DNA from: Cordia subcordata | Lineage: Eukaryota; Streptophyta; Magnoliopsida; Boraginales; Cordiaceae | DNA: 64,000 bases | NCBI GenBank assembly: GCA_028554755.1 | Contig: JAPTOF010000006.1 | Location: 16,863,001-16,927,000 of the forward strand | Direction of reading: 5' to 3' | Shown: in pieces, positions 12,868 to 25,176 of the stretch | Layout: every line of letters begins with the position of its first letter | Position numbering within the stretch: position 1 is the stretch's first letter | Made by a program: the position numbers and the translations under genes | Notes under the pieces: model-generated | Told to the model about the DNA's origin: nothing | The model's input: only the letters and a program-made list of their open reading frames with translations | Database searches by the model: none

Positions 12868-14465
12868 GCTCCTTGTCCATCCAGCTGAAGGCGTAAAATT
12901 TAGTGCTTCCTAGAAGGCCACATGGGGTATTTGTTAAAATATATTATTTGTTTTAAAGTTTATTTTATTTTATTTTATTCTTTTTATGCTCTTTGAATTT
13001 TTATTGTTTTTATGAGTCAGCTTAAGTGCTTCCCAGAGTTCAGAGCCTTTGTATAAAGATATAAATAGGGTCAGCCAAAAAAAAAAGGAAAAAAAATGAA
13101 ACTACAAAAAAGGGAGGTTTTTTGTTTTATTTGATTTTGTTCATGTTTTTAGTTCCTTATATGTTATTATGAGTTCTTAATGTTGTAGCTTGCTCGGTGT
13201 CCAAGTTCTTGCTCTGCATTAGTAACTGATGATTTACATGTCTATAGGTGATACTGTATACTCTTGTTTCATCTACTAATCTCTTTGTTGTTTTTGCGAG
13301 GTTTTGTGCTTTACTAATTCACAAGAGATTGGAGATAAATCTTATGACATCATAGTCGAGATTCTAATATTTCATTAGGTTGTCTTGTTCTATGCTCTTT
13401 TACCTTTATGTATATCCCTCTTGTGCATTTCTATTATTTGTTTGTCATATTCTTATTCTTTCTTTGCTTAAGGACAAGCAAAGTTTAGGTTTGAGGGTGC
13501 AGAAGTTGAAAAGATTTTTTTGTGTTACATTCTTGTGAGGTATTAAGAGCATGTTAGATGTGAGTTGTGTCTTTTATGCTAGTTATGTTTTATGTGATTT
13601 GTTTTCTCTGAAAATGGGTGAATTTTTTTTATTTTTGCGTCCCTTTTGAGGTGTCTTGTTGGTTGTTATGTTGAATGGAGGTGACGATGATGTATTTTAG
13701 TGGGAGTTTCTTGTTTGTAATGGTGAACTAAGTTTTGAGGAGGATCCTTGAAAAAAAAAACTATAAGGTGTGAACAACTTTAGGAATATACCTTCCTGTT
13801 AGCCCATGACTTTGGTAAAAAGTGGATGTACATTAAGGGTTTTGTTGTAAGTGCCCTGCCTTGCATGGTCTTCTTTGGTGTGCTTCAGCCTTTCGAGTTT
13901 GTTTCATTGTTATGTATTGCGAAAAATTTGAAAAAAAATGAGAAAAAGTGAAAATTTGAAAAAAAATTGATGAAAAAAAAGTGAGAAAATTGAAAAAAAA
14001 TTGAAAAAAAGTGAGAAGGAGAAAATCCAAAAAAGCAAGACAAAAAGTGGGAAAAAATGGAAGTGTTAAATAAGTGTCCAATGACACAAATTGTTCTTTT
14101 CTTCTGTTGTTTCATTGTATTATGAATAAGCTATTCCCCTTTTACCTCAATAAATTATGTTGTAAAGGGAATTGAGTAAGTGAAGTTATTTACTTTTCTT
14201 TTTCTTTTTTTTGTTGTGAAAGGACAAATGATGTATTGAAGAAGCAGTGATAGTAGAGGGAGCATGAAGTATCAACAGCTAGCCATGTGCATTTGTTTTG
14301 AGCCTTAGTCATGTGGTGGCTTAAACATGCTTGGTGTGCTCTTAAAGGAGTGAGACTCGTTGCTGATTAAAAGGAGATTGAGTCACAACAACTTGTAATC
14401 TTTTGAGAAGTATGAGAGTATGTTTTGAATTAGTCTTGCTTAAGGACAAGCAACAGATAGGTTTA
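12868..14465 (+). other. 3' UTR of element D with two hairpin/PPT motifs
   Basis: Noncoding. Hairpin motif copy 1 is TTGCTTAAGGACAAGCAA at 13464-13481, followed by AGTTTAGGTTTGAGGGTG. Copy 2 is at 14436-14453, followed by a degenerate purine tract. The 972-nt spacing resembles that in elements A and B. Between them lies an A/G-rich tract (13920-14060) built of GAAAAAGTG-like units, matched by A-rich tracts in the UTRs of A and B. Frames on the minus strand here are low-complexity and not believable. Confidence 0.6.
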
Positions 14466-14996
14466 AGGATGTGGATATGGTTAAATTGTTGGGCCTATTT
14501 TAGTGATTTTTGGAATTGATTGTGCTTTTATTTAATCCATTTAAACACTTTAATTCTTTATTTTTGTGTAGGAAAATTTGATAAGGAAATTGAAGAAATT
14601 GGAAGCAAAAAGAAGAAGATTGGACCAAGAAAAGGAAAGAAGAATTTGTCTTGAAAAAGAAGACTGGAAAACATCAAGAAGGAAAAGGAAATAAAGGTTT
14701 TTAGAAACAAAAACTTTGAAGAAAAGGCAAGAGGAACTTTTATGGAAATAGAGACTTGAAGAATTTAGGAAAGAAAAAGAAAACAAGGTTGTCTTGGAGG
14801 AACAGTTTTGACAAAGTCAAAAGAAGAAAAAAGGGAACAAAACAATTTAACAAAAGGAAAAGGAAAAAAAGTGAAGATTGGCCAATTAAGGCCTATGTCA
14901 TGTGGGTCTTGCTTATCAAGACCTTAAGGTCTTTTCCTTTGCCTATAAATATCCCACCACATATGCAAGAATAATACGAGAAGGAGGGACGAGCAA
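14466..14996 (+). repeat. Partial LTR of element D
   Basis: Follows the second hairpin/PPT copy, so it sits where the 3' LTR of D should begin. It is purine-rich at 14570-14870 and has a TATA-like CCTATAAATA near 14942. It ends abruptly at the TGATGTG start of LTR0. It could instead be an unrelated insertion. No second copy is available for comparison. Confidence 0.4.
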
Positions 14997-16990
14997 TGAT
15001 GTGCTAGTTTTGTGTGTGATTATGCATTGTATGTGTATACTTGTTTCGAGGTGTTTTGTGCTTTATTTGGTGTATTGGTAGAGCATTTAAGTCATTCTTG
15101 TGTATATTAGGGTTTACATGTTCATCATTGAGCTTAGAACTTAAATGCTACACTAATACTCATTTATTACTTATTTTAAGTGAGATTTAGGAAGATAATT
15201 GGATCATGATTGAGGGTGCTTAGAGTGTGGAACAAAGCGAAGGGCGTTTTGGATAAAAAGGAATGAAGGAAAGTGCATTTGGAAGTAGCCAGGCGAAGGA
15301 AGGAGTAACGAGGTAAAACGGAGCATAACGGGAGCCAAAATTTGAAGCTTGCAACCAAAGAAGGACATGGACAAAGTTTGGACATGTTTTAAGGTGCAAA
15401 AGATGGCTTGGGCGATCCTAGAAAGCAATACGAAGCCATAGAAAAAATGGTGCGCGAATCAGAGCCAAAACGAGCAAGATATAAACATTTTACTATCAAG
15501 ATTGGTTGACATCTTGTCAACGGGCTAGGTCAACCGGCCACATCAGAATCATGGCCAATTTAGGTCGGTTGACTTAGCCCCAAAGCCGATTGACTAGCTA
15601 GGCCCCTGGCTCTATGCATTGATAGCTCTATTTAAGTTACTTTTCAGCCATTTTTTAGGGAGAACACCAACCAATTCACATACCTATTTCTTTAAACACA
15701 AAATCTACCTAAAACTGCCTCACACACTTACTTCTAAACACATTTAATACTTGGAATCAAGGATCCAAGAGGATCAAATACTAGGATTTAGCCATAGCTC
15801 ATGGTTCTAAACATATTTAACACTTGGAATCAAGGATCCAAAAGGATCAAACACTAGGATTTGGGCATAGCTCATGGATAAAGTTTAGCTTTGGATAGAA
15901 GAATATCTCTCTTTTATCCTAAGTCTAATTATGTTTGATTAGAGCTATGTAGGGTGATTATTCTTGTATTTACAAATTGATTACTACTCTTTTATAATAG
16001 GTACTTGATGGATTTATGTACATATGTTTTATGCTTAAGGTATCAAAGGCTATTTTTTTATACATGTCTATGTGTTTGTTGAAACACCTCAACAAAGTTG
16101 CACATGTATATTGAAGTCTATTGGGCTATTAACCATCTCTAAAACATTATACTAGCATGTCTATGTATTTATGTGGTGATTACATGAAGTGGGTATGCTT
16201 ATATACATGTCTATATGTGTGTTTGCATACTTAATAGCATAAATAGCTTCTGTGGCATACATGTCGGGTTCTATTACTTAAATTGGTGTAATCTAAGTAT
16301 ATGTCTACATGCTTAGTAGTAGAATACTCTAGAATATTCTCGAATTTAAGCATGTCTACGTGATTAGTAGTAGAATACTTCAGAATATTTTCGAATGCCA
16401 TGCCCTAGATGTGTATGCTTTGTGCTTAAACGTTAATACCTGCTATTGTGAAGATGATCGATGGTTCATAACTAATGGCTAGCCTAGGTTGAGTCTCCTT
16501 TAGCTTTAAATCTAGCTAATGGGTTTTAGGGTAGGTTAGCCAACCTTATATGGACTAGGTATTGGCTTTAAATCCAGCCAACAGTTTAGATGCTAGGGTT
16601 AGATTGATGTCAGTCACCTAGACTCCTAACTGGCTAGCCCTATGGCCCTAAGTCATAAAGACCACGTCGTAGCTCTAGGTTAGTCGATGCCTAGGGACGG
16701 ATTAGAAGGTTAATTAGGAGTCTAGACAAGATCAACCAAGTTTAATCTATCAAGTAACCCTAACAAGAAGTAGTAATGACCCATTTGCAAGACATAATCA
16801 CCCTAGTTGCCATTTTCTCATGTTAGATTCCCTATAGATCTCTTGATTCCCCTATTTCACACACACACACACCTCTTATTTCCTTGTCCTTAGCATAGAT
16901 TTATCTTTTTCGAGCCGCCTCAATCCCAAAAACCCAAAAGCATAGTAGTTAGAACCTCAATATGTAGCCATTTAAGACGCATATAGCATG
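14997..16990 (+). repeat. LTR0, old Athila-type LTR
   Basis: Starts TGATGTGCTAG, like LTR1 and LTR2. Shared blocks with LTR2/LTR3 include the GCTACACTAAT block (about 15148), a CpG-rich GTCGAC/GGTTGAC cluster (15500-15600), a weak TATA (about 15630), the paired GGCTTTAAATC(C/T)AGC blocks (16503 and 16565) and CCTAGGGACGGA (about 16690). Its 3' end is lost shortly before LTR1. Divergence from LTR2 and LTR3 is clear by eye, so it is the older copy. A (CA)n tract lies at about 16859-16871. Confidence 0.6.
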
Positions 16991-16999
16991 GGACTCTAT

Positions 17000-17325
17000 T
17001 GATGTGCTGTGTTTAAGGTATCATTTGCCCATGTTTAAAAGGTGTTAAGTGCTTTTGAAGATGCATTAGTGTAGTACTTATGCTAAGAATAGGCTTAAGT
17101 GTAGACAATTGTACATATTGAGTTAAAGAGGCAAATGCTACACTAATTGCTTATTTTTAACGATTTAGGTAAAATTTGGGTTAAGATCGAGATTGGATGT
17201 TGATGGGTATTGAAGATAAGAGATGCACGGGTCAGGGGAGAAGATCGAAAGCCAAAGAGACAAAGAATAGAGGAAGAAAAGCTAGTTGGACGACCTGGAA
17301 GAAAAGCCGGTCGATTGACTAGAGA
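17000..17325 (+). repeat. LTR1, truncated LTR of element A
   Basis: Starts TGATGTGCTGTG directly after ACTCTAT. It matches the first 300 or so bases of LTR2 and LTR3, including CCCATGTTTAA and TGTACATATTGAGT. At about 17325 it passes without PBS, leader or gag straight into pol A. The junction shows the short motif GATCGAT, which also occurs in LTR2 at this point (22322), so a microhomology-mediated deletion is likely (inference). Confidence 0.75.
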
Positions 17326-17330
17326 AGACT

Positions 17331-20300
17331 ATGATCGATGGAGAAAAATTGAGGAAATTTGAGGAATTAATGTCTACTTTTGATATGGAAACCTTAAAGC
17401 GAAAATGTGTAGCTTTTACTTCCTTAATTGAGAGCCATTTGACTAATAAGTCACTTGAGGTTAATTCTTCTAGTCTCATTTCTAGTGATGTCCCCATTGA
17501 AGATGTTGAGGTAAAGTCCCTCTTGGTTAAGCCTATCCCTTCTGTAGAGCTCAAACCCCTTCCCGATCATTTGAAGTATGCATTCCTAGGCCCTAGTGAG
17601 ACCTTTCCGGTCATCATAGCTTCCGATCTTTCTAGTGAGCGTAAGGAGCATCTCTTAGAGGTTCTTAGGAAGTATAGGGAGGCTATAGGGTGGAAAATTG
17701 ATGATTTGAGAGGTATAGACCCTTCGATTTGCATGCATCGTATTCACCTTAAAGATGGAGCCATTCCTTCTAGGGAGATGCAAAGGAGGCTAAACCCACA
17801 CATGAGCGAAGTAGTTAAGAAAGGGATCATTAAGCTTTTAGATGCAGGCATTATTTATCTGATCTCTGATAATGAGTGCATTAGCCTGGTCCAAGTTGTC
17901 CCTAAGAAGTCCAGGATCACGGTTGTTGAGAATGAGAGAGGAGAGCTTATCCCCACACGTACTCTCACGGGGTGGAGAGTTTGTATTGATTATAGGAAGC
18001 TCAACTCCAAAACTAGAAAGGATCATTTCCTATTGCCTTTTCTAGACCAGATCTTAGATAGAGTAGCTGGGCATAGCTACTATTGTTTTCTAGATGGCTA
18101 TTCGGGTTATAATCAGATCCCCGTGTTTTCCAAAGACCAGGAGAAGACCACAATTACTTGCCCCTATGGCACTTTTACTTAGAGGAGAATGCCCTTCAGT
18201 CTTTGTAATGCCCCAACGACTTTTCAGAGATGTATGATGGCCATTTTTAGTGACATGATTGAGAAGCATTTAGAGATTTTCATGGATAATTTCTCAGTCT
18301 TTGGAGATAGCTTTGATGAGTGCTTGAGTCATCTCTTTTTAGTCTTAGACCGATGTGTGAAGAAGAATCTAGTGTTGAGTTGGGAAAAATCCCACTTCAT
18401 GGTGCAACGAAGGATAGTGTTGGGTCATGTTGTATCATCTAGTGGAATTCAAGTTGACCCAGCTAAGGTAGAATTGATTGAAAAGTTACCTATCCCTAAG
18501 TGTGTCAAGGATGTTAGATCTTTTCTAGGGCATGCAGGATTTTACCATAGATTCATTAAGGATTTTAGTCCTATTGCACGCCCCTTGTGTAGGCTCCTAG
18601 CACAAGATGTCCCTTTTGACTTTGATGATGAATGTGTTACAGCTTTCAATAGGTTTAAATCCTTATTGTCTATATCCCCAATTATCCAACCACTTAACTA
18701 TAGTCTCCCATTTGAGCTTATGTGTGATGCATCCGATTATGCGATCGGAGCTATTTTAGGTCAAAGGAAGGATAAGTTGCCCCATGTTGTGTACTATGTT
18801 AGCAAGACTCTTGATGAAGCCCAAAAGAACTATACCACAATGGAAAAAGAGCTTCTGGCAATAGTCTTCTCCCTTGACAAGTTTAGGTCATACATCTTAG
18901 GATCCAAGGTAATTGTCTACACCGATCATACGGCATTGAAGTATTTGTTGTCTAAGAAAGATTCTATGCCCCACTTGATTAAGTGGTTGCTCCTCCTTCA
19001 AAAGTTTGACATAGAAATCCGCGATAAGAAGGGTAGAGAAAATTTAGTTGCAGATCATCTTTCCCATCTTGTTAGCAAATCTTCTAGTAATCCATCTCCT
19101 TTTCATGATTCATTCCCTGATGAACAATTATTTGCTGTCTCTCATCACACACCTTGGTTTGCTCATATTGTCAATTATCTTGCCACAGGGTGTTTTCCTT
19201 CCCATTAGGAGAAGAGAGAAAAAGATAGGTTCCTAGCACAAGTTAAGCATTTCTTTTGGGAGAATCCCTATCTCTTCAAAGTGTGTGCAGATCAAATGAT
19301 TCATCAGTGTGTGCCTAAGGACAAGTTTGAGAATGTTTTGAGTATGTGTCATGATGAGGGGTGTGGAGGTCATTTTAGTGGGAAAAAGACCGCCGTGAAG
19401 GTCCTACAATGTGGATTATTTTGTCCCACTCTCTTTAGGGATGCCCAAGAGTATTGTAAGAAGTGTTTTAGATGTCAATAATCAGGGTCCATCTCTAGGA
19501 GAAACATGATGCCTTTATCCCCTATTCTTCCTTGTAAGTTGTTTGATGTTTGGGGTATAGATTTCATAGGTCCATTTCCACCTTTCTTTAGCTACCAATA
19601 CATTTTAGTGGCAGTTAATTATGTGTCCAAATGGGTTGAAGCAATTCCCACACGCACTAATGACCATAGGGTAGTGGTTAAGTTCATTAGGGAGAACATT
19701 TTCTCTAGATTTAGAGTCCCTAGGGTCTTAATTAGTGATGGGGGTTTGCATTTTCGCCATAGGGCTTTAGAGGCCTTGTTGAGAAGATATTCAGTCACCC
19801 ATAAGGTAGCCACTCCTTATCACCCGCAAACTAGTGGACAAGTAGAGGTGTCCAATAAAGAGATCAAGCACATTTTAGAGAAAACGGTTAGGCCCGATAG
19901 AAGAGATTGGTTTATTAGGCTAAATGATACTTTGTGGGCCTACCGTACTGCCTTTAAAACTCCCATTGGTATGTCTCCGTATAGATTAGTTTATGGTAAA
20001 GTTTGTCACTTGCCGATAAAACTATAGCATAAAGCTTATTGGGCAATCAAAGCCCTAAATTTTGACTTGGCAAGAGCAGGTGAGAAAAGGAAGATAGACC
20101 TAGTGGAATTGGAAGAGCTTGGATTCGAGGCATATGAGAACGCTAAACTTTATAAGGATAAGATAAAGAGAATTCATGATAAACACATTATTAAGAAATC
20201 ATTCTGTCCTTTTGATAAAGTTTGGTTGTTTAACTCACGATTGAAACTCTTTCCAGGTAAGCTTAAGACAAGATGGGATGGTCCATATGAGGTGATGGTT

Positions 20301-20447
20301 GCCTATCCTTCCGGAGCAGTCAAGATTAAAGACTTAAAGAATGGCCGAGAGTTGACAGTGAATAGACAACGCCTGAAGCACGCATATGATCCGAGCATGG
20401 CTCGTGTGGAGGCTTTAATGCTTCAGGACCCTATCTATGGAAGTTGA
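17331..20447 (+). pseudogene. Athila-like pol A: RT-RNaseH-INT in one frame with four stops
   Basis: One reading frame of about 1,039 codons, interrupted only by stops at 18180-18182, 19206-19208, 19479-19481 and 20025-20027. Gag and protease are missing. RT shows WRVCIDYRKLN, FLDGYSGYNQI and [17 protein letters not shown]. The catalytic box reads FMDN (Asn codon at 18288-18290), so RT would be inactive even without the stops. RNase H shows [10 protein letters not shown] and [14 protein letters not shown]. Integrase has an HHCC zinc finger ending YCKKCFRCQ, a core with [17 protein letters not shown] and [12 protein letters not shown], and a C-terminal tail ending RVEALMLQDPIYGS. There is no chromodomain. 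It is the best-preserved pol here. Confidence 0.9.
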
Positions 20448-21358
20448 AGATAAGCTAGTGTTTGCCCGGCTGACGGCATAGTGGTTAGCGCTACTAGGAG
20501 GCAACCTAGGTTCAATTTGTAATTTTTCATTTGTTTCACTTTCTTTTCTTTTTATTTTCTTTCTTTTATCTTTCTTGCACCCAAACAGAAGTATTGAATC
20601 CGAATCCTTTGTCCCATAAGATACACCATTGCTCATTATTGCACATGCCAATGCAACCATGCATAGGCAATGCTACTAATCTTATTTTCTTTGTAAGTGT
20701 TTATGAATTATGAGTCACAGGATTAGTAGTATGGTAATTTGTCATTGGCATGGAAAGCTTTGAAGAAAATGCAAGGTTGTATCTATCCATTCTCCACTTA
20801 TTCCCTATGTTTATACCCTATCCCCACCACCCTTACTTGTTTTGTAATGACAATTTGCTTGTTTTTGTGTTTTGATCTATTTGCTTGAGAACAAGCAAGA
20901 AGAAGGTTTGGGGGTGTGGGAGTTTGGTTTTCTTGTTATATATCTCGCTTAGGGTAGATTGCATTATGCGCTTAAAAATGGTGAAAATTTTTTTCAATTT
21001 TGATGCGTATAGAGTCATTTATTTCTTTGTTGATCATTATGTTGGCTTTTGTGATTGACTCTATTGATTTATGAAGATGAGATACATTGCGGGGAAATGA
21101 ATAGAGTGGTTTGAAAACTAAGTCTTGGAGGGGATGCCCTTCAAAGTTGTGGGGAGCGAGAACCTTGAAAGAATAACCCTCGTAGCCACCCCATAGTTTG
21201 GTAGGAAAGAGTGTTGGAAAAGGGTTGTTGAGGTGAGTGCCCCTTCCTTGATTGGTTCTTTTTTATGCGCCTAAGCCTTTCTTTTTCTTTCTTTTTTTGA
21301 ATACAATACAATGCATGAAAAATCCAAAAAAAAAATTGAAAAGGGCAAAAAGGTGCAA

Positions 21359-21390
<32 letters not shown>

Positions 21391-21865
21391 TGAAGTAAAA
21401 AAGAGGAAAAGCCAAAGGCGCCAAAAAGCTAGTGAATAAGTGCTTAAGTAACACAATGTCAACTTAGCACAAGTTATCATCTTTGTAGATACGTGAATAA
21501 GGCTTTTTATAAGCCATTGTGTTTGTATATTCTCTCTTCTTGTCTTTGAGGCTTGGTGCATGTTAGGGAGGCCGTGTTAGTTGAAGGAGCACGAAATATC
21601 AACATCCCGAGTGCGTGAGTTAGAATCCTAGGCTTTTGGTGGATTGGCTACTTGGGAAATTCCCACGAGGAATGAGACCCCTTAAAAGTAGAGGGAGGAT
21701 CCAAAGAGATTTGGAGATCTCTTCACAATAGGAATGCCCCCTTCATGCTTCTTAGACTAACCTTGATAACGAGTCAATCCTTTAGGCAATCAATTGTATC
21801 AGCTTTAGAAATAAATTTAAGATTGGGCTTGCTTAAGGACAAGCAAGGAGAAGGTTTGGGGGTGT
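20448..21865 (+). other. 3' UTR of element A with conserved hairpins and PPT
   Basis: Noncoding, about 1.4 kb. The post-pol hairpin CTAGG-AGGCAA-CCTAG lies at 20494-20509. Hairpin copy 1, TTGCTTGAGAACAAGCAA (20881-20898), is followed by GGTTTGGGGGTGTGGGAG. Copy 2, TTGCTTAAGGACAAGCAA (21829-21846), is followed by GGTTTGGGGGTG (21853-21864) and then the LTR2 start. Copy 2 plus purine tract is the expected PPT. Copy 1 may be a second priming site or a relic. A pyrimidine tract, an A-rich tract and an (AT)n microsatellite (about 21360-21385) lie between. No env-like frame is found. Confidence 0.7.
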
Positions 21866-23344
21866 TGATGTGTTGTGTTTGTGTATGTGTTTGCATTGTA
21901 ATTTACCTATGTTTAAGAAGTATTAAGTGCTCAAAAAGATGCATTGGTGTAGTACTTTTGATAAAAATAGGCTTAAGCGTAAACAAATGTACATATCGAG
22001 TTTAAGAGACAAATTGCTACACTAATTGCTTGTTTTCAATGATTTAGGTGAACTTTGGGTTAAGATCGAGATTGGGCGATGATAGATAATAAAGATGGGA
22101 GATGTATGAGCCAAAAAGAAAAGATCGAAGGCCGGAAAGACAAAGAATGGAGGAAAGAAACCAACCGGATGACCAAGAAGAAGGAGCTGGTCGACCGACC
22201 ACTCCAGAGAGGTGCCAAAAATAGCCGGACGACCACCCCTCTAAAGCCAATCGACCGGCCAGTCCATAGAGCATCACCAAAAAGCCGGTCGAGCTAAGAG
22301 AAGAAGTTGGTCGACCGACTAGATCGATCGACAGTTTCGTGAAAAGTCGATATAAAAGCCCGATTTTCAGACTAAAAAGGGGGATCTTTTGGGGAGAGCT
22401 TTTTGATAATTTGAGAGAGGATCTTTTACACCCATCACACATACACACTTAACCCTTGTCTTCACCTACAACACACATACTCTCTCACACATTTCATCAC
22501 TTTGAAGCAAGAGAATTTAGAGGGTTTCAACACTTGGATTCAAGTTTGCTCAAGAGCTTTGTACAATATTAGCTAGGATGAAATGGAAGCTTCATAAACT
22601 CTCTTTCATTCTATCATTTATTATGATTGAGTAGACTTGTGTAGGGTGATTTTACTTGTGTAATGGGTTAGCTACATACTCTTATGATATGGGATTAAAT
22701 GGCTGATTATATAGACATGTTTGATTTTCTTGTTCAAATGGTTATTTTCTCATTCATGTCTAAGTGTTTGATTAAATGCCTAAATGAGTAACATGTGTAT
22801 AAATTGAAGTCTAGTTATTACTAAACACATCTAATCCATGCTATAATCATGTCTATGTGTTTATATATGGATGCTATGAAGTGGGTAATACTTATATTCA
22901 TGTCTATGTGTATATTTGCATCCCTAGTAATGAATATGACTTCAATAACGCATACATGTCGGTTGTTAATTGCTTATAATGGTGTAATCCGAGCATGATG
23001 ATGTTTGGTAGTCGAATAGGTTCCTTTATTTGCGAACACCTTGGCTTAGAACATGTATGAATGTGTTAATAGGTTAAATCCCGCTATTGTGACCTTAGAA
23101 TGACGAAGCATAATTTAGGGCTAGCCTAGGCCGAGTCTCCTTTGGCTTTAAATCCAGCCAATAGGTTTCAGCATAGGTTTAGCCGACCTTAGCGACACTA
23201 GGTCTTGGCTTTAAATCCAGCCAATGATTTAGGTACTAGGGTAGGTTCATTCTAAGTCACCTAGTAAGCTAGTTAGTCACTCTTAAAGCCCTAGGTCATA
23301 AGGACCACGCTGTAGCTCTAGGTGGTGCCACCTAGGGACGGACC
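21866..23344 (+). repeat. LTR2, first part (3' LTR of A and 5' LTR of B)
   Basis: Starts TGATGTGTTGTG immediately after the PPT. U3 carries a CpG-rich cluster of GTCGACC/CCGGCC motifs at 22187-22332 and a TATA box, TATAAAAG, at 22351-22358. Further on are the paired GGCTTTAAATCCAGCCAAT blocks (23149 and 23209). It is interrupted at GGACC by a solo copia LTR and resumes at about 25177. It matches LTR3 over its whole length by eye. Confidence 0.8.
22187..22358 (+). promoter_or_regulatory. LTR2 promoter: GTCGACC cluster and TATA box
   Basis: Repeated GGTCGACCGACC, CCGGTCGA and CGACCGGCCAG motifs in an otherwise AT-rich LTR end about 20 nt upstream of TATAAAAG (22351). Similar clusters precede the TATA boxes of LTR0 and LTR3. 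It is likely the U3 promoter region, and the dense CpG would make it sensitive to methylation (inference). Confidence 0.6.
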
Positions 23345-25171
23345 TGTAGGATCGATGTTATTAAATGTGATGTATCCTAGTCCATATTTTCTGAATTATA
23401 ACTAAGAAAACATGCTAGGAAAATAAAATAATCACATTACACACACAAGAACATGCTTAAGAACATATAGAATATAACTAGTACTTGCAAAAATATATAA
23501 AGCTAACCTCTTGAAGCGTGGGGCCTTTGATGAAGCTAAAATCAGTCACGAGCTTTGTTCCCGTTCACGAACAAGGCCACCAAAAATTTACTATAAGGGT
23601 GTCACAATAAGTAACTCCCTAGTCTTCTTCCCTATGATTAAAGAGACTTATCTTGAGAGAATAGCCTCTTGTGTGGGAAGAAGCAAAATAATATGCTCTT
23701 GAAAAACTAGAGCAAAAAATCACACAATAAGTGTGTACTATCTGTTGTAGTATTCTCTTGCCAAAATGGAAGAGATCAACTACAAGATTTTGGATGCTTA
23801 AAATGGTTTAAGGTCTTGCCTATTTATAGAAAAAGTTTGGCACCTAAACCTTGTAAACTTTCCATTTGGGAAACTTTTTCCTAGTAGTAAAAGTTTGCCA
23901 CATGTCATGGAAGATTGGGCCAAGCCCACAATCCAAGCCCAACACATAGTCCATAACCCATGTAGAGGTCCAAGCCCAATAGGAAACCATCCTAGCCCAA
24001 TTAGGTTATCTTGGACTCTAAAGAAAGCCCAAACCCAATTCCAAGCTTTGGCCCAATAAGGCTACTTCCACAATATGGAATTTGCTCTTTCAAGTTTACT
24101 CTCTCAAAGTCATTTCAACTAGGGAAGGGACCAAGAAGACACAATTAACCTTGGCTTCCAAAAATAATTAAAAATGTCCTTACCCGATTTGGGCAACATA
24201 ATAATTATTTTTAACTCCGATCTATTCCACCATAAGATCAAAGTTGTACTCCAAGAATAATTGCTATTATTCAGAAGCTTATCACAAAAGAATGTGAACT
24301 TTGTCTTTGACCTATTAAATAACCGACCATAATGCCCCTCTATGTATACCCACAGCTAAGACCGGTCATTTGGCCTGTGTACTATCACCTTCTTAGTTAT
24401 ATCTTTTTCCGTTGGATTTCTTGTCCTATTGCCAACCATCCTTGGTCATGGAATCTCTTGATCTCGGGAGCGACCCTCAAGCCATATGACCGACACACCT
24501 ATAAAGGTAGTATCACTAGATCTAGATTCGGATGATAAATTTGGACAATCCCAAAGGGGGCACATAGATTCCATTTTGCATATGCATGTTCCAATTAATT
24601 AGAAATTAGTACTCAATGCACAAGGCTATTGATCCTAATAAAGTAAGATCTCACCTATAGTGAATCAAAGTACCAAACCCTAACTTCATTAGTTCATCCA
24701 CATATACTCAAGATTAAGAGCAACGATCATTTAATAGCAGTGAGTGTTTTGTTTTCTTTCTTGGATAGTACATCTCTAGAAAACATACTCACAATGGTCC
24801 TATCCAATACGTGACACACGTACTATTGAGACAAATCCAGAAAATCCTCCAATGATCTAGGTAGATCACCCTCAAAGAGGAGACTTGCTCAATATAACCT
24901 TATTCCAGTAGAGTGCCCAACACTACTATTTGGTTATGGATTCAATTTATGACATGACTAAATCTAGACTTGGACCTACTGTGCGTCCAGTCTCACTGCG
25001 CACCCAAGTCATTAGTTCAAGTCAAGGACCTTCATACATGCATTGAAAAAACATAACAGAGATAATATGTAAGAAACTCATAATGCCATTAAACAAAAAA
25101 ATATTATTATACATTGTTTCATATCCAAAATGTCATGTACAAGTGAGCTTTAGGGCATATCAATCCTAACA
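23345..25171 (-). mobile_element. Solo copia-type LTR inserted in LTR2
   Basis: On the minus strand it starts TGTTAGGATTGATATGCCCT and ends ...ATCGATCCTACA, with matching terminal inverted repeats (TGTTAGGAT/ATCCTACA). It splits LTR2 exactly: GGACC on the left (23340-23344) and TGACC on the right (25172-25176) form a 5-bp target duplication with one mismatch. LTR3 has the uninterrupted sequence at about 31720. A minus-strand TATA (CTATAAATAGG, complement of about 23818-23828) supports U3-R-U5 order. No internal coding region, PBS or second LTR is seen, so it is a solo LTR of 1,827 bp. Confidence 0.8.
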
Positions 25172-25176
25172 TGACC

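Noticed and set aside
13830..14115. Phe-rich minus-strand frames
   Set aside because: They are the complement of an A/G-rich UTR tract, not proteins.
20470..20515. tRNA-like A-box and B-box pattern (GTGGTTAGCGC..TAGGTTCAA) after pol A and pol B
   Set aside because: The spacing is too short for a tRNA and there is no acceptor stem. The conserved part is better explained by the CTAGG/CCTAG hairpin.
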